58,870 nt of DNA from Roseburia sp. (lineage in GTDB: Bacteria > Bacillota > Clostridia > Lachnospirales > Lachnospiraceae): the NCBI GenBank assembly GCA_023664265.1, contig JAMPFV010000001.1:454107-512976 (forward strand). Direction: 5' to 3'. Made by a program: the position numbers and the translations under genes. The first letter of the stretch is position 1; each line of letters opens with the position of its first letter. The notes beneath the pieces were generated by a model, which saw nothing but the letters and a program-made list of their open reading frames with translations, was not told the DNA's origin and did not search any database. Positions 1 through 7,870 of this stretch are shown here, piece by piece.

Positions 1-351
1 AAGAGCTTTCAGCCCAATCATTATCACGGAAGATCTGTATTTACAGACTTTTGTCCGCACCCCCCACTCATAGGCGTTGCAATTGTACTTGCTTTATTGA
101 TATCTGTATTATCTCAATCACACATAGTCATATTTCCCAATGCAATGTTACCCATGGAACTACATGAACTTGCTTTGATTTGGTTAGCAATGGGGTTTAT
201 ACCCATGTTGATTGCCAGTATTCTTTTTCATAGAGTATTTGAAATTTCAAAAAGTAATCATAAGAAAAGAAATACTATTTTAACATATATTCCAACGGGT
301 ATTTGTTTGCTGTGTGTTGTTGTTTGGTTTTTGCTACCCATCTCCATTTAG
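1..351 (+). CDS. C-terminal part of a multi-pass membrane protein (left-truncated)
   Basis: The reading frame is open from the first base to a TAG at 349-351 (116 codons), so the start lies left of the window. A TTG at 97 is only an internal codon. The visible part has three hydrophobic stretches: about residues 24-38, a long one ending near VFEIS, and a final one ending in the terminal LLPISI. A Lys/Arg-rich loop (SKSNHKKRN) separates the last two. This is a membrane protein tail. No family is recognisable from the fragment. Base composition is lower in GC than the next genes. It is convergent with the acetyltransferase at 389-919. Confidence 0.6.
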   Translation, partial: KSFQPNHYHGRSVFTDFCPHPPLIGVAIVLALLISVLSQSHIVIFPNAMLPMELHELALIWLAMGFIPMLIASILFHRVFEISKSNHKKRNTILTYIPTGICLLCVVVWFLLPISI

Positions 352-388
352 GGGTGCCGCAATCGCAACACCCCACATTTTTATCGCC

Positions 389-919
389 TCAATATTGTGT
401 CTGCTGCCCATGTAGGAACTGCCTCTTTTCAATGATCATATGGCATCTGCTCCACAATGCGTCCTTGTATTGAAAAACATCGTTCGATATACTTTCCTCA
501 ACAAAGCCGACTTTCTTATAACAGCGTTTTGCCGCAATGTTTTCTTCAAATACATTTAATTGCACCAAATCCACACCTGTTATGGCAAAAGCATATTGTA
601 ACGCTAACCGCAGCATTTCTCTGCCGCAGCCTGTTCCCCTTTTTTCACGGTCAACGATAACAAATTTGAGGAAGCCCGTATTGTCATTGACATTGATGGA
701 ATAGCAGAAAAACCCTGTTATTTTTCCATTGTCTTCTGTTGCCACATATGCGCTGTCCGTCCACTCCATCGCGCTTTTCTCCAAAAAAACGTGAAGCTTC
801 TCCCTTGTGACAGGATATGGAATGAGATTGGCACACCACAAAGCATGGACTTTTTCGTCGCCAATCCACTTTTCCACATACTCATAATCCCTGCCTTCTA
901 TGTATGGTCTTATCCTCAT
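389..919 (-). CDS. GNAT-family N-acetyltransferase
   Basis: This 176-residue protein transfers an acetyl group from acetyl-CoA to an unknown amine. The acyl-CoA loop is visible as REKRGTGCGREML, close to the R/Q-x-x-G-x-G/A consensus, followed by the usual helix and the N-x-x-A-x-x-x-Y-x-x-x-GF end (NIAAKRCYKKVGF). The ATG at 917-919 is preferred over an upstream GTG because GGGAGG sits 8 bases before it. It is the last gene of a four-gene minus-strand unit (GntR, ATPase, permease, acetyltransferase), 20 bases after the permease. The substrate cannot be inferred; the neighbouring exporter suggests a resistance or detoxification role, but that is speculative. Confidence 0.85.
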   Translation of the reverse strand: MRIRPYIEGRDYEYVEKWIGDEKVHALWCANLIPYPVTREKLHVFLEKSAMEWTDSAYVATEDNGKITGFFCYSINVNDNTGFLKFVIVDREKRGTGCGREMLRLALQYAFAITGVDLVQLNVFEENIAAKRCYKKVGFVEESISNDVFQYKDALWSRCHMIIEKRQFLHGQQTQY

Positions 920-939
920 AGGCGCTCCCTCCCCCGCAC

Positions 940-1704
940 TCACACACTCAGCTTCTTCTCAATCAGCCACGCGCTCACAAAGAACAGTATCAGATCGAGC
1001 GCCAGATAATACGCATAAGACATCCCCCTTAATACAAGCTCACTGATCCCGACAGGGGCTATCCGCACCACCAGCTCATAACACACATTCTCCAGCTTTA
1101 CAGCGCCAAAGAATACAAAGAAGTACGCCACCACCGCCAGAACCGATATCAGCTTCCCCTGATGGAGCACCGTATACAGAAGCGTCTCCACAAACACCGC
1201 GAGCATAAAGAGAAATACCCACAGAATAAAGGTTACGACAAGCGCCTCCACGAAAAATCTGACGTCTATGCGGACATGGAAAAGCATCTCGACCAACCGT
1301 CTGCCCGTCTCGATCAGCTCCTTCATGCCGACATTGCGCATCAGAAAAATCGTGACATTCGCGGCCAGCGTTACCGTAAATATAAACATGGTAAACAAAA
1401 TCTGCAGCACAGAGGCGATAATCTTCGCCCCCAGAATGCTCCACGAGGACTGTGGTACCATAAACAGCATATAACTCTGCTTCGTCTTTAAATCCCTTGA
1501 ATAGACGACCGCTCCCTCTATTCCCACATAGGTGATTGCAAGCGCCATAAAAGCGGTCGTGACCCCTAGGACCACCACTGCCATACGCTCGTCATCCCGA
1601 AGCACCGCATAGGTGAAAAGCACAATCAGAACCGCCAGCGACACCACGATAACAAGCTTTGAAAACATCTGCTTCTGAAATTCATATTTGATCAATTTTG
1701 CCAT
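940..1704 (-). CDS. ABC-2 type transporter permease subunit
   Basis: The 254-residue protein is very hydrophobic, with about six membrane segments (near residues 19-35, 50-75, 100-130, 165-190, 200-220 and 230-250) and a short basic N-terminus (MAKLIKYEFQKQ). This is the layout of bacterial ABC-2 permeases, which form the membrane channel of exporters. The ATG at 1702-1704 is chosen because an AAGGAA-type site precedes it; the longer upstream frame is poor coding sequence. It lies 16 bases after the ATPase gene, which must energise it. The GntR gene first in the unit indicates YtrA-like control, typical of exporters induced by cell-wall-active compounds. Substrate unknown. Confidence 0.85.
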   Translation of the reverse strand: MAKLIKYEFQKQMFSKLVIVVSLAVLIVLFTYAVLRDDERMAVVVLGVTTAFMALAITYVGIEGAVVYSRDLKTKQSYMLFMVPQSSWSILGAKIIASVLQILFTMFIFTVTLAANVTIFLMRNVGMKELIETGRRLVEMLFHVRIDVRFFVEALVVTFILWVFLFMLAVFVETLLYTVLHQGKLISVLAVVAYFFVFFGAVKLENVCYELVVRIAPVGISELVLRGMSYAYYLALDLILFFVSAWLIEKKLSV

Positions 1705-1720
1705 CTGTTCCTTCCCCTCT

Positions 1721-2407
1721 CTATACATAAAGTTCCCGATACAAATCGACGATGGATTTCCCCTGTTCTTCCCTGACGGCCTCCGCGTTCCCCGTGAGGA
1801 TATTGACACCGTCCTTGATGAAAATCACGCTGTCCACCACCGGCTCCAGCTCATCCACCAGATGGCTGGATATCACAATCGCGCAGTCCTCCCCTGCCGC
1901 CCGCAGAATCGCCGTGATAATCTTCTCACGCGCAATCAGATCAATGCCGTTGAGCGGCTCATCCAGCAGATACAGCTTTGCCTTCCTTGCAATCGTGACC
2001 GCCACCTTGAGCTTCGCCATCATTCCGGATGACAGACGTGTCACTTTATCCGTGCGCTGAAGCTCCATCTGCCCGATCAACTCGTGGTACAGCTTCTCGT
2101 CGAAGTCCTCAAAGAAATCCTTATAATACTTCCCCACGCTCTCCACCGTCATAAAAGAATAAAAATACGGCTCCGTGGACATATATGCGATATCCCGCTT
2201 GGACGCTGCGCCAATCGGCTTATCCTCATACAGTATCGTGCCCTGCGTCGGCTTGACCAGCCCCGCCGCCATCTTCATAAAAGTCGTCTTGCCGCTGCCG
2301 TTTGGACCCAGCAGGGCGTATACCCGCCCCTTCTCCAGCCGCAGGCTGATATCCTGAACCGCCGTCTTGTTGAAATACTCCTTCTTTAATTTTGAACATT
2401 CTAACAT
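1721..2407 (-). CDS. ABC transporter ATP-binding protein
   Basis: This is the 228-residue nucleotide-binding subunit of the exporter. Walker A reads GPNGSGKTT near residues 35-43. The signature region is RLSSGMMAKLKVA, with SSGM in place of SGGQ as is common in YtrB/CcmA-like exporters. Walker B is LYLLDEPLNGID and the switch histidine is in VISSHLVDEL. The start ATG at 2405-2407 has an AGGAGG site 7 bases upstream, and the first residues (MLECSKLKKEY) match the usual family start. The gene begins one base beyond the stop of the GntR regulator, so the two are translationally linked. It works with the permease at 940-1704. Confidence 0.92.
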   Translation of the reverse strand: MLECSKLKKEYFNKTAVQDISLRLEKGRVYALLGPNGSGKTTFMKMAAGLVKPTQGTILYEDKPIGAASKRDIAYMSTEPYFYSFMTVESVGKYYKDFFEDFDEKLYHELIGQMELQRTDKVTRLSSGMMAKLKVAVTIARKAKLYLLDEPLNGIDLIAREKIITAILRAAGEDCAIVISSHLVDELEPVVDSVIFIKDGVNILTGNAEAVREEQGKSIVDLYRELYV

Positions 2408-2408
2408 G

Positions 2409-2795
2409 CTAATCCTCCTGTCTCTCTTCGTCAGGCTCCGCCTTGTCAAAGCGCGCCAAAATGCCGTCGAGCAGCTCCTCCTTGGAAAAGCCCAGCTCCT
2501 TCATCTCCCGAACAAAGCCATTGAGCAGCTCCCCCGCCATCGATACGCGCATCTGTGTGATCACCGCAGGATCCTCCGTGACAAAGGTTCCCAGCCCCCG
2601 CTTCGTAAAGCACATGTGCTGCAGCTCCATTTCCTTGTAGATTCTCATCGCGGTATTCGGATTGATATGATACTGTACCGCAAGCTCCCGCGTTGAGGGA
2701 AGCTTCTCTCCCATCGGCAGCTTTCCCTGTATCATGTCCTTCTTTATCCGATTAATAACCTGCAGATAAATCGGTATATTGTTGTCATACTCCAA
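2409..2795 (-). CDS. GntR-family transcriptional regulator, YtrA type
   Basis: The 128-residue protein has an N-terminal winged helix-turn-helix (about residues 8-75, with the GntR motif GEKLPSTRELAVQYHINPNT) and only a short helical C-terminus, which is typical of the YtrA subfamily. It probably represses its own operon with the ABC exporter. The start is a TTG at 2793-2795, chosen because AAAGGAGG lies 7 bases upstream and the frame begins in the family style (EYDNNIPIYLQV). A near-perfect dyad at 2816-2847 sits just upstream and is the likely operator. Confidence 0.9.
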   Translation of the reverse strand: MEYDNNIPIYLQVINRIKKDMIQGKLPMGEKLPSTRELAVQYHINPNTAMRIYKEMELQHMCFTKRGLGTFVTEDPAVITQMRVSMAGELLNGFVREMKELGFSKEELLDGILARFDKAEPDEERQED

Positions 2796-2815
2796 GGCAG
2801 CTCCTCCTTTCAGTA

Positions 2816-2847
2816 TATTAGTGCACTAGTAAGATAGTACACTAATA
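2816..2847. promoter_or_regulatory. Candidate YtrA-type operator (dyad)
   Basis: Half-sites TATTAGTGCACTA and TAGTACACTAATA form a dyad with one mismatch over 13 bp and a 6-base spacer. It lies 20-50 bases upstream of the GntR start, where an autoregulatory operator would be. The AGTGCACT/AGTACACT cores resemble YtrA boxes (established family knowledge). Binding is inferred. Confidence 0.65.
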
Positions 2848-2893
2848 TTATAGAAATGTCAACCCATTAAAAAAATTTTCCGCATATTAGTAA

Positions 2894-4459
2894 CTATTCA
2901 GCTATACCCAAAATCACATCGTAATAGTCATGCGGTGACAGCGGACTCCCTCCCTCGCTGACGAAGGCCTCCTGCGCCGTATTTATATCCGTTGCCGCTA
3001 TCAGCGCCGCATTCCCCAGCCATCCCGCGATATGAGCCCGAAATGTCCCGACCGCATCCCGCAGCACGGCGTCATTTTCCAAGTCCGCCTCCCCGTCCAA
3101 TCCCACATCATAATTCAACTGCCGGGCATCCTCCATGAAAACCCTTCCCGACGCGTCCAGTGAGAACACGTCATACTGATAGGAAAGCGAGCCCTGCTGA
3201 AAGCCCAGACAGCTTGTCAGCAAGTAAGCCAAGCCGTCCCGCTCTGCAACAGAAATCTGCACGTTCCCGGGTCTGGAAACGGCAAACTCCTGCTCCCAGA
3301 TGCAGTATCCCTGCTGCCCGCTATCCCGTACCGTCTCTCCCTCGTACACGCGGACATGCCCGAGGCCGCCGCCGCGCAGCAATGTCCCGATATCCGCCTC
3401 CTCCTGCCCGTCAAAATACTCCATCGACGTCACAATCCGCTCCTCAATGCCGTCGTGCGTGACATCCGCAAGGAGCACATTCACCTCGCGCTCCTTGGGC
3501 TGTGCCGCTTCCTCCACGGCCAACAGCTCCTCCTCTTCTATTTCCAGATGAATATCTCCCAGCGAAAAGGCGCCGGACGCGTCATACAGAACCGGCGCAG
3601 TCACCCGAAACCAATACCCGTCAACCGGCGTGACCATGTCCTCCAACAGGATACCCGTCTCCGCGCACAGCCACAACTGCCCGTTTCGCTCGGTAAAGGT
3701 CATTTGGTCGCCCCATGCAAGCCCCCTGCACGCCGACCCGTAAAATTCCTCAAGGCGTTTCACTCCCAGCGTCGCCCGATAAGCGCCGTCCACCGACACC
3801 TCCAGCAAATCCCACTCCGCGTCATATTCCGTCGTAATGCGCGCGTTCAGCTCCTGCGCCGGCCACATGTCCCCGCAGGATGCGATTTCACCCAAGCCTG
3901 CGGAAGGCTCGACAATGTAGAGCTGCCCGACATGAACTCCCGTTCCCGTAAATACCACTGTCGTCACGGCATACTCCCGCTCCCCGTCCCCGTCATAATC
4001 GGCGGCGTACACCTCCGGTGTCACGATTCGGGGTGCCGCCCAGGGAACCTCGAGCGGGTATACATGGCCGCCGTCCCGCAGCGCCATGCCGTCAAAGCCG
4101 GAAAGTCCATATAAAACAATATCCGTATCCTGCACACGGTCCAGAATCACAAAACGATCCGCCAAATCCACCCAGTCCGTCGCCATGTCGAACTCCGCCG
4201 TTGCCGCCTTCAGCGCCTCCGCGTCCGCTGCATACAGCCAAGAATGTATCTGCCCCTGCCTGATGGCAGAAGCCGTCTCCCCGTCAGCCTTGTGCAGGAC
4301 CGTGCGCCAATGCGCACCCTGACCCGCGCCGGCTCCCACGTATGCGTATTGTGAACCGTCTGCGCCCTGCCAAGTAAACCGCAGCCCGATAATCAGTATG
4401 ACAACCGTTATTGCCGCAATCAACAGCAATATGTATGCCGTTTGTTTTTTCTCTTTCAT
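2894..4459 (-). CDS. Membrane-anchored extracytoplasmic protein with FG-GAP/VCBS-like segments
   Basis: The 521-residue protein starts with a basic tip and one membrane anchor (residues 7-27), with the rest outside. Two segments, ADYDGDGEREYAVTT and ADVTHDGIEERIVTS, have the D-x-D/T-x-D-G-x-x-E pattern of calcium-binding FG-GAP/VCBS repeats. The body is acidic and rich in Gly and Asp. There is no lipobox cysteine. The ATG at 4457-4459 has a GGGAG site about 8 bases upstream. It stands alone between the GntR operon and the HipA-like pair. Function is unknown; a surface sensor or structural role is only a guess. Confidence 0.6.
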   Translation of the reverse strand: MKEKKQTAYILLLIAAITVVILIIGLRFTWQGADGSQYAYVGAGAGQGAHWRTVLHKADGETASAIRQGQIHSWLYAADAEALKAATAEFDMATDWVDLADRFVILDRVQDTDIVLYGLSGFDGMALRDGGHVYPLEVPWAAPRIVTPEVYAADYDGDGEREYAVTTVVFTGTGVHVGQLYIVEPSAGLGEIASCGDMWPAQELNARITTEYDAEWDLLEVSVDGAYRATLGVKRLEEFYGSACRGLAWGDQMTFTERNGQLWLCAETGILLEDMVTPVDGYWFRVTAPVLYDASGAFSLGDIHLEIEEEELLAVEEAAQPKEREVNVLLADVTHDGIEERIVTSMEYFDGQEEADIGTLLRGGGLGHVRVYEGETVRDSGQQGYCIWEQEFAVSRPGNVQISVAERDGLAYLLTSCLGFQQGSLSYQYDVFSLDASGRVFMEDARQLNYDVGLDGEADLENDAVLRDAVGTFRAHIAGWLGNAALIAATDINTAQEAFVSEGGSPLSPHDYYDVILGIAE

Positions 4460-4552
4460 CTGAAATAACTCCCTCTCCGAATATCCCCGTTTTTCTCTCG
4501 CAACACACGGTTATCCGCAAATCTTCTTCAAAGCACAAAGTCGAATCACATT

Positions 4553-5362
4553 TTATGCAAATAAATACGCATACTTCCTCATCTGCTCAAAGAGAATATC
4601 CCGCACTCTTTCCCTGATTTCCGGCGGATATGCCACTGCTGAAGCCAATAAACGCTCCACATCCTTCCTGCCAAACGAAAACCGCAGCCTATTCCCATAC
4701 AAGCGCTCAACAATATCCAACTGCTCCGTAAAATCATCGCAAAACGTACAGGCCTTGACCTTTTCAATTGATTCGTATATATCCGCGCCAAGCGGGTAGT
4801 CCATCGCAGTATCGGACAACAGCCCTGCCCCGTTGTCAAAAATCGGACAATATCCGTACTGCCCCTCCGCGTTCATCAGCACTGCAATATTATGCGTATG
4901 CCTGTCCTCATTCAGGAAAAAAGCGTCAATCGCAATCAGCTTCGCGAGGTATCCGCCAAAGTCCTGCAAGCCCGTGATACGCTCCGTCTGCTCCACAAGA
5001 AAGCGCACCCGCTCCTCATGGTCATTTATCTCATAAATGCACTTGTGCAGTCCCTTCCCCTGAAAGCTCTGAAAAAGCCTTTCCAGTGTTATCAACTGCC
5101 GGCCTGCCTCCAAAAAATCAAGACTGCGGCAGCCGAGAAAGGTCTGCCGGCCATATCGGATTTCCTCCAAATCATAGAGAATATATTCCTCTTTTCTCAA
5201 TGTGGACATCTCAAGCAAATGCGATATGACATATTCCGACAGTCCCTCATAGCCCGTATAATCTGCCTTGTACCATATATCTCCATCCTGCCATTTCAGT
5301 TGATTCCCCTTTGAGGACTGTCTCCCCGCATCTTTCATCTGCCGCTGAAATAACTGCACCAT
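4553..5362 (-). CDS. HipA-like serine/threonine kinase domain protein
   Basis: The 269-residue protein carries the HipA/PI-kinase-like catalytic core: a putative ATP-binding Lys in IWYKAD followed by EGLSEY (near residues 30-42), the catalytic-loop pattern NEDRHTHNIAV (D-R-H-x-x-N, near residue 152), and a metal-binding PIFDNGAGLL near residue 172. It lacks the N-terminal subdomain of full HipA (about 440 residues), which the neighbour may supply. It follows the 103-residue gene by 4 bases, as a two-gene unit. HipA kinases phosphorylate translation factors and act in persistence and toxin-antitoxin systems. The target here is unknown. A CotH-like kinase fold is an alternative reading. Confidence 0.7.
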   Translation of the reverse strand: MVQLFQRQMKDAGRQSSKGNQLKWQDGDIWYKADYTGYEGLSEYVISHLLEMSTLRKEEYILYDLEEIRYGRQTFLGCRSLDFLEAGRQLITLERLFQSFQGKGLHKCIYEINDHEERVRFLVEQTERITGLQDFGGYLAKLIAIDAFFLNEDRHTHNIAVLMNAEGQYGYCPIFDNGAGLLSDTAMDYPLGADIYESIEKVKACTFCDDFTEQLDIVERLYGNRLRFSFGRKDVERLLASAVAYPPEIRERVRDILFEQMRKYAYLFA

Positions 5363-5366
5363 GCAA

Positions 5367-5678
5367 TCACCCTTCCATCTTGATCCAGAACTCGTCCTCC
5401 GCCATCCGCCCCTGCGTCTTTTCGATAATTAAAAGCGGGTCGTAAAACGGCAGCTCCATATCCCGCAGCACCAGCTTCATCTTGTCGCGGCTCCGCGGAA
5501 AGCACCGCGACTCCAAAAATTCCTCATACCGCTCATAGGACGGATTCTCCTCTATCCCAAACGCGCGGAACATTATCTTGTCCGTATAGTTTTTGACCGC
5601 CACCCTGCGGTTCTCCTCGTCCACGTCAATGCAGGTACACGGCGTCTGACGAAACATATACCATAGTCGTTTTCCCAC
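5367..5678 (-). CDS. Small partner of the HipA-like kinase
   Basis: This 103-residue protein starts with a GTG at 5676-5678, supported by GGGAGG 6 bases upstream. It ends with an ordered region (SRCFPRSRDKMKLVLRDM, then DPLLIIEKTQGRMAEDEFWI). Proteins with this type of C-terminal pattern are often encoded next to stand-alone HipA_C genes in Clostridia (from memory, not searched). It is probably cytoplasmic, with no signal or membrane segment. Position first in the pair and 4-base spacing suggest it is the regulator, antitoxin or missing N-lobe of the kinase, but no DNA-binding motif is visible. Confidence 0.6.
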   Translation of the reverse strand: MGKRLWYMFRQTPCTCIDVDEENRRVAVKNYTDKIMFRAFGIEENPSYERYEEFLESRCFPRSRDKMKLVLRDMELPFYDPLLIIEKTQGRMAEDEFWIKMEG

Positions 5679-5749
5679 TTATATCCTCCCATTCCCGCGC
5701 ATCATCGGCCGTTGTCCCGTGTCCCTGTCAAATTTCTCCAATGCATACC

Positions 5750-5784
5750 TTGAGCAGACAGCCATTCCCTGACCGTCTGCTCAA
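5750..5784 (-). terminator. Hairpin downstream of gpmI
   Basis: TTGAGCAGAC and GTCTGCTCAA form a perfect 10-bp stem with a 15-base loop in the gap after the gpmI stop. There is no long T-run on either strand, so it is a weak intrinsic terminator or an mRNA-stabilising hairpin. Confidence 0.5.
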
Positions 5785-5808
5785 TTTATCACCGCTTTGC
5801 CGATATAT

Positions 5809-7350
5809 TTACTTTCTCACCAACAGCGACTTTCCTGTCATCTCCGCAGGCTGCTTCATCCCCATCGTCTCGATCAGCGTCGGCACGATATCCGCAAGGC
5901 AGCCGCCCTCTCTCAGCGTATAGGCAGGGTCATAATTCACCAGAATAAACGGCACCTGATTCGTCGTATGAGCCGTAAACGGCGCGCCCGTCTCATAATC
6001 GACAAGCTGCTCCGCATTGCCGTGGTCCGCGCAGATAAACAGCGTAGCGTTTACCTCCAAGACAGCCTCCACCGCTTTTCCAACGCACTCATCAACAGCC
6101 TCCACCGCCTTGATGGCTGCGGCCTCCACGCCCGTATGGCCAACCATATCGGGATTCGCGAAGTTAATGATAACCACGTCGTACTTGCCGGAGCGGATTG
6201 CCTCCGTCAGCTTATCGCAGACCGTATACGCGCTCATCTCCGGCTTCAAATCGTAGGTTGCGACCTCCTTGGGAGAGGGAACCAGCACTCTGTCCTCCCC
6301 GGGATTAGGCTCCTCCACACCGCCGTTAAAGAAGAACGTGACATGCGCGTACTTCTCCGTCTCCGCGATACGAACCTGTGTCATATTGTTCGCCGCAAGC
6401 CACTCTCCGAAGGTATTTGTCACCGAAATCTTGTGGAACGCAACCGATTTATTCGGGATTGTCGGGTCATAATCGGAGAAGCATACGAACTTCACATCCA
6501 ACCGCTTCCTGTCAAAGCCCTTGAACTCATCATCGCAGAAGGCCCTTGTAATCTCTCTGGCCCTGTCAGGGCGGAAATTAAAGAACACCACCGAATCCTT
6601 GTCCTGTATCGTCGCAACTGGCGCGCCGTTCTCCATCACCACCGTAGGAAGCACAAACTCGTCCGTCTTTTCCCTGTCATAGGACTGCTGTATCCCCGCG
6701 GGGCCGCTTGACGCCTGCTCCCCCTTGCCCGCAGTCAGCGCGTCGTAGGCCAACTGCACGCGGTCATAATTGTTATCCCTGTCCATCGCATAGTAGCGCC
6801 CCATCACAGACGCAATCTTCCCGACGCCGATTTCCGCCATCTTCGCCTCCAGCTCCTCCGCAAAGCCCTTTCCGGACGCAGGCGGCGTGTCGCGCCCGTC
6901 CAGAAACGCGTGCACGTAAACCTTGGACAGCCCGTTGCGCTTTGCCAGCTCCAACAGCCCGTACAGATGCGTGTTGTGGCTGTGTACACCGCCGTCGGAC
7001 AAGAGTCCGAAGAAATGAAGCGCGGAATCGTTCGCCTTACAGTTCTCTACTGCCTCCATCAGCGCCGGATTCTCAAAGAACGTGCCGTCCTGAATCTCCT
7101 TGGTGATTCGGGTCAGCTCCTGATACACAATCCGCCCCGCGCCCATATTTAAGTGTCCAACCTCGGAATTGCCCATCTGCCCGTCCGGAAGCCCGACCGC
7201 CATACCGCTCGCATTTCCCCGCACAAACGGATACTCCTTCATCAGTCTGTCCATCACCGGCGTCTTTCCCAGCGCGACCGCGTTGTGCTCCGTCCTCTCA
7301 TTCAGCCCGTAACCGTCCAAAATCATCAAAACCGTTGTCTTTTTGCTCAT
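5809..7350 (-). CDS. gpmI: 2,3-bisphosphoglycerate-independent phosphoglycerate mutase
   Basis: The enzyme interconverts 3- and 2-phosphoglycerate in glycolysis using two Mn ions. The length (513 residues) is normal. The first metal motif is MILDGYG at residues 9-15, and the phosphoserine intermediate is in GQMGNSEVGHLNMG (Ser near residue 62). Substrate residues lie in DGGVHSHNTH and DGRDTPP. The C-terminal metal ligands appear in INFANPDMVGHTG and CADHGNAEQ. The ATG at 7348-7350 is preceded by a GAGGAGAG site. It is monocistronic, with a good promoter at 7450-7478 and a hairpin after the stop. Confidence 0.98.
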   Translation of the reverse strand: MSKKTTVLMILDGYGLNERTEHNAVALGKTPVMDRLMKEYPFVRGNASGMAVGLPDGQMGNSEVGHLNMGAGRIVYQELTRITKEIQDGTFFENPALMEAVENCKANDSALHFFGLLSDGGVHSHNTHLYGLLELAKRNGLSKVYVHAFLDGRDTPPASGKGFAEELEAKMAEIGVGKIASVMGRYYAMDRDNNYDRVQLAYDALTAGKGEQASSGPAGIQQSYDREKTDEFVLPTVVMENGAPVATIQDKDSVVFFNFRPDRAREITRAFCDDEFKGFDRKRLDVKFVCFSDYDPTIPNKSVAFHKISVTNTFGEWLAANNMTQVRIAETEKYAHVTFFFNGGVEEPNPGEDRVLVPSPKEVATYDLKPEMSAYTVCDKLTEAIRSGKYDVVIINFANPDMVGHTGVEAAAIKAVEAVDECVGKAVEAVLEVNATLFICADHGNAEQLVDYETGAPFTAHTTNQVPFILVNYDPAYTLREGGCLADIVPTLIETMGMKQPAEMTGKSLLVRK

Positions 7351-7449
7351 GCTCTCTCTCCTCTTCTATTCATATTTTATGTCAGGGCAGAGACGCTCCC
7401 CCGTCCCGACAGATATTCCCTGTCAGCGGATTTCTGTCCGCCGAATAAA

Positions 7450-7478
7450 AGTATACACTTTTTTGATTTTTTCCGCAA
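7450..7478 (-). promoter_or_regulatory. Sigma-A-type promoter of gpmI
   Basis: On the minus strand, TTGCGG and TATACT are separated by exactly 17 bases, about 100 bases upstream of the gpmI start. Confidence 0.65.
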
Positions 7479-7572
7479 TATATTTGAAAAAATAAGTTGA
7501 CAGACGCCCGCAACAGGAGTAAGGTAATACTTGCAGTTGTTATTCAAATATAAGGAAACGGAGGTAAAATTT

Positions 7573-7659
7573 ATGTTTAACAGCATCAGGAACAGCGCAT
7601 TCAACCGCACAGCTTCATATCAGATTCGTAAAATTACCTCCGGTTGCCGTCCATCGTGA
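7573..7659 (+). CDS. 28-residue leader peptide of the ABC exporter operon
   Basis: ATG at 7573, preceded by GGAGGT 6 bases upstream, opens a 28-codon frame ending in TGA at 7657-7659. The peptide begins MFNSIRNSAFNRTASYQ and ends GCRPS; it has no membrane segment. It is followed 72 bases later by an intrinsic terminator (7731-7761), and then by the ABC exporter genes. This is the arrangement of the bmrB-bmrCD leader in Bacillus subtilis, where ribosome stalling on a short frame controls readthrough. A perfect -35 (TTGACA, 7497-7502) lies upstream, but the -10 is unclear. An alternative is a small peptide substrate of the exporter. Confidence 0.6.
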   Translation: MFNSIRNSAFNRTASYQIRKITSGCRPS

Positions 7660-7730
7660 TTACCATCCTCACAGACACAAATAAGGCATTTTCGCAATAA
7701 TTTTCATTGATTGATATTGCATTGCGTTTT

Positions 7731-7761
7731 ACCACAGGGATTTTACACCTGTGGTTTTTTT
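7731..7761 (+). terminator. Intrinsic terminator/attenuator before the ABC exporter
   Basis: ACCACAGG and CCTGTGGT form an 8-bp stem with a 9-base loop, followed directly by TTTTTTT. It lies between the leader peptide and the first ABC gene, so it can act as an attenuator. Just upstream, CGCAAT (7693-7698) and ATTGCG (7721-7726) can form an earlier hairpin whose 3' arm nearly abuts the terminator. Downstream, CTGTCGG and CCGACAG could also pair. Confidence 0.8.
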
Positions 7762-7870
7762 GTCCTGTCGGAAATCGCGGCAGCAAAGATCATTCAGGGC
7801 GAGCTTGCGTTTTTGTGTCCCGACAGCAGCCGGAATCAACCCTACATTTACTTTATTCAGGAGGAGAAAA

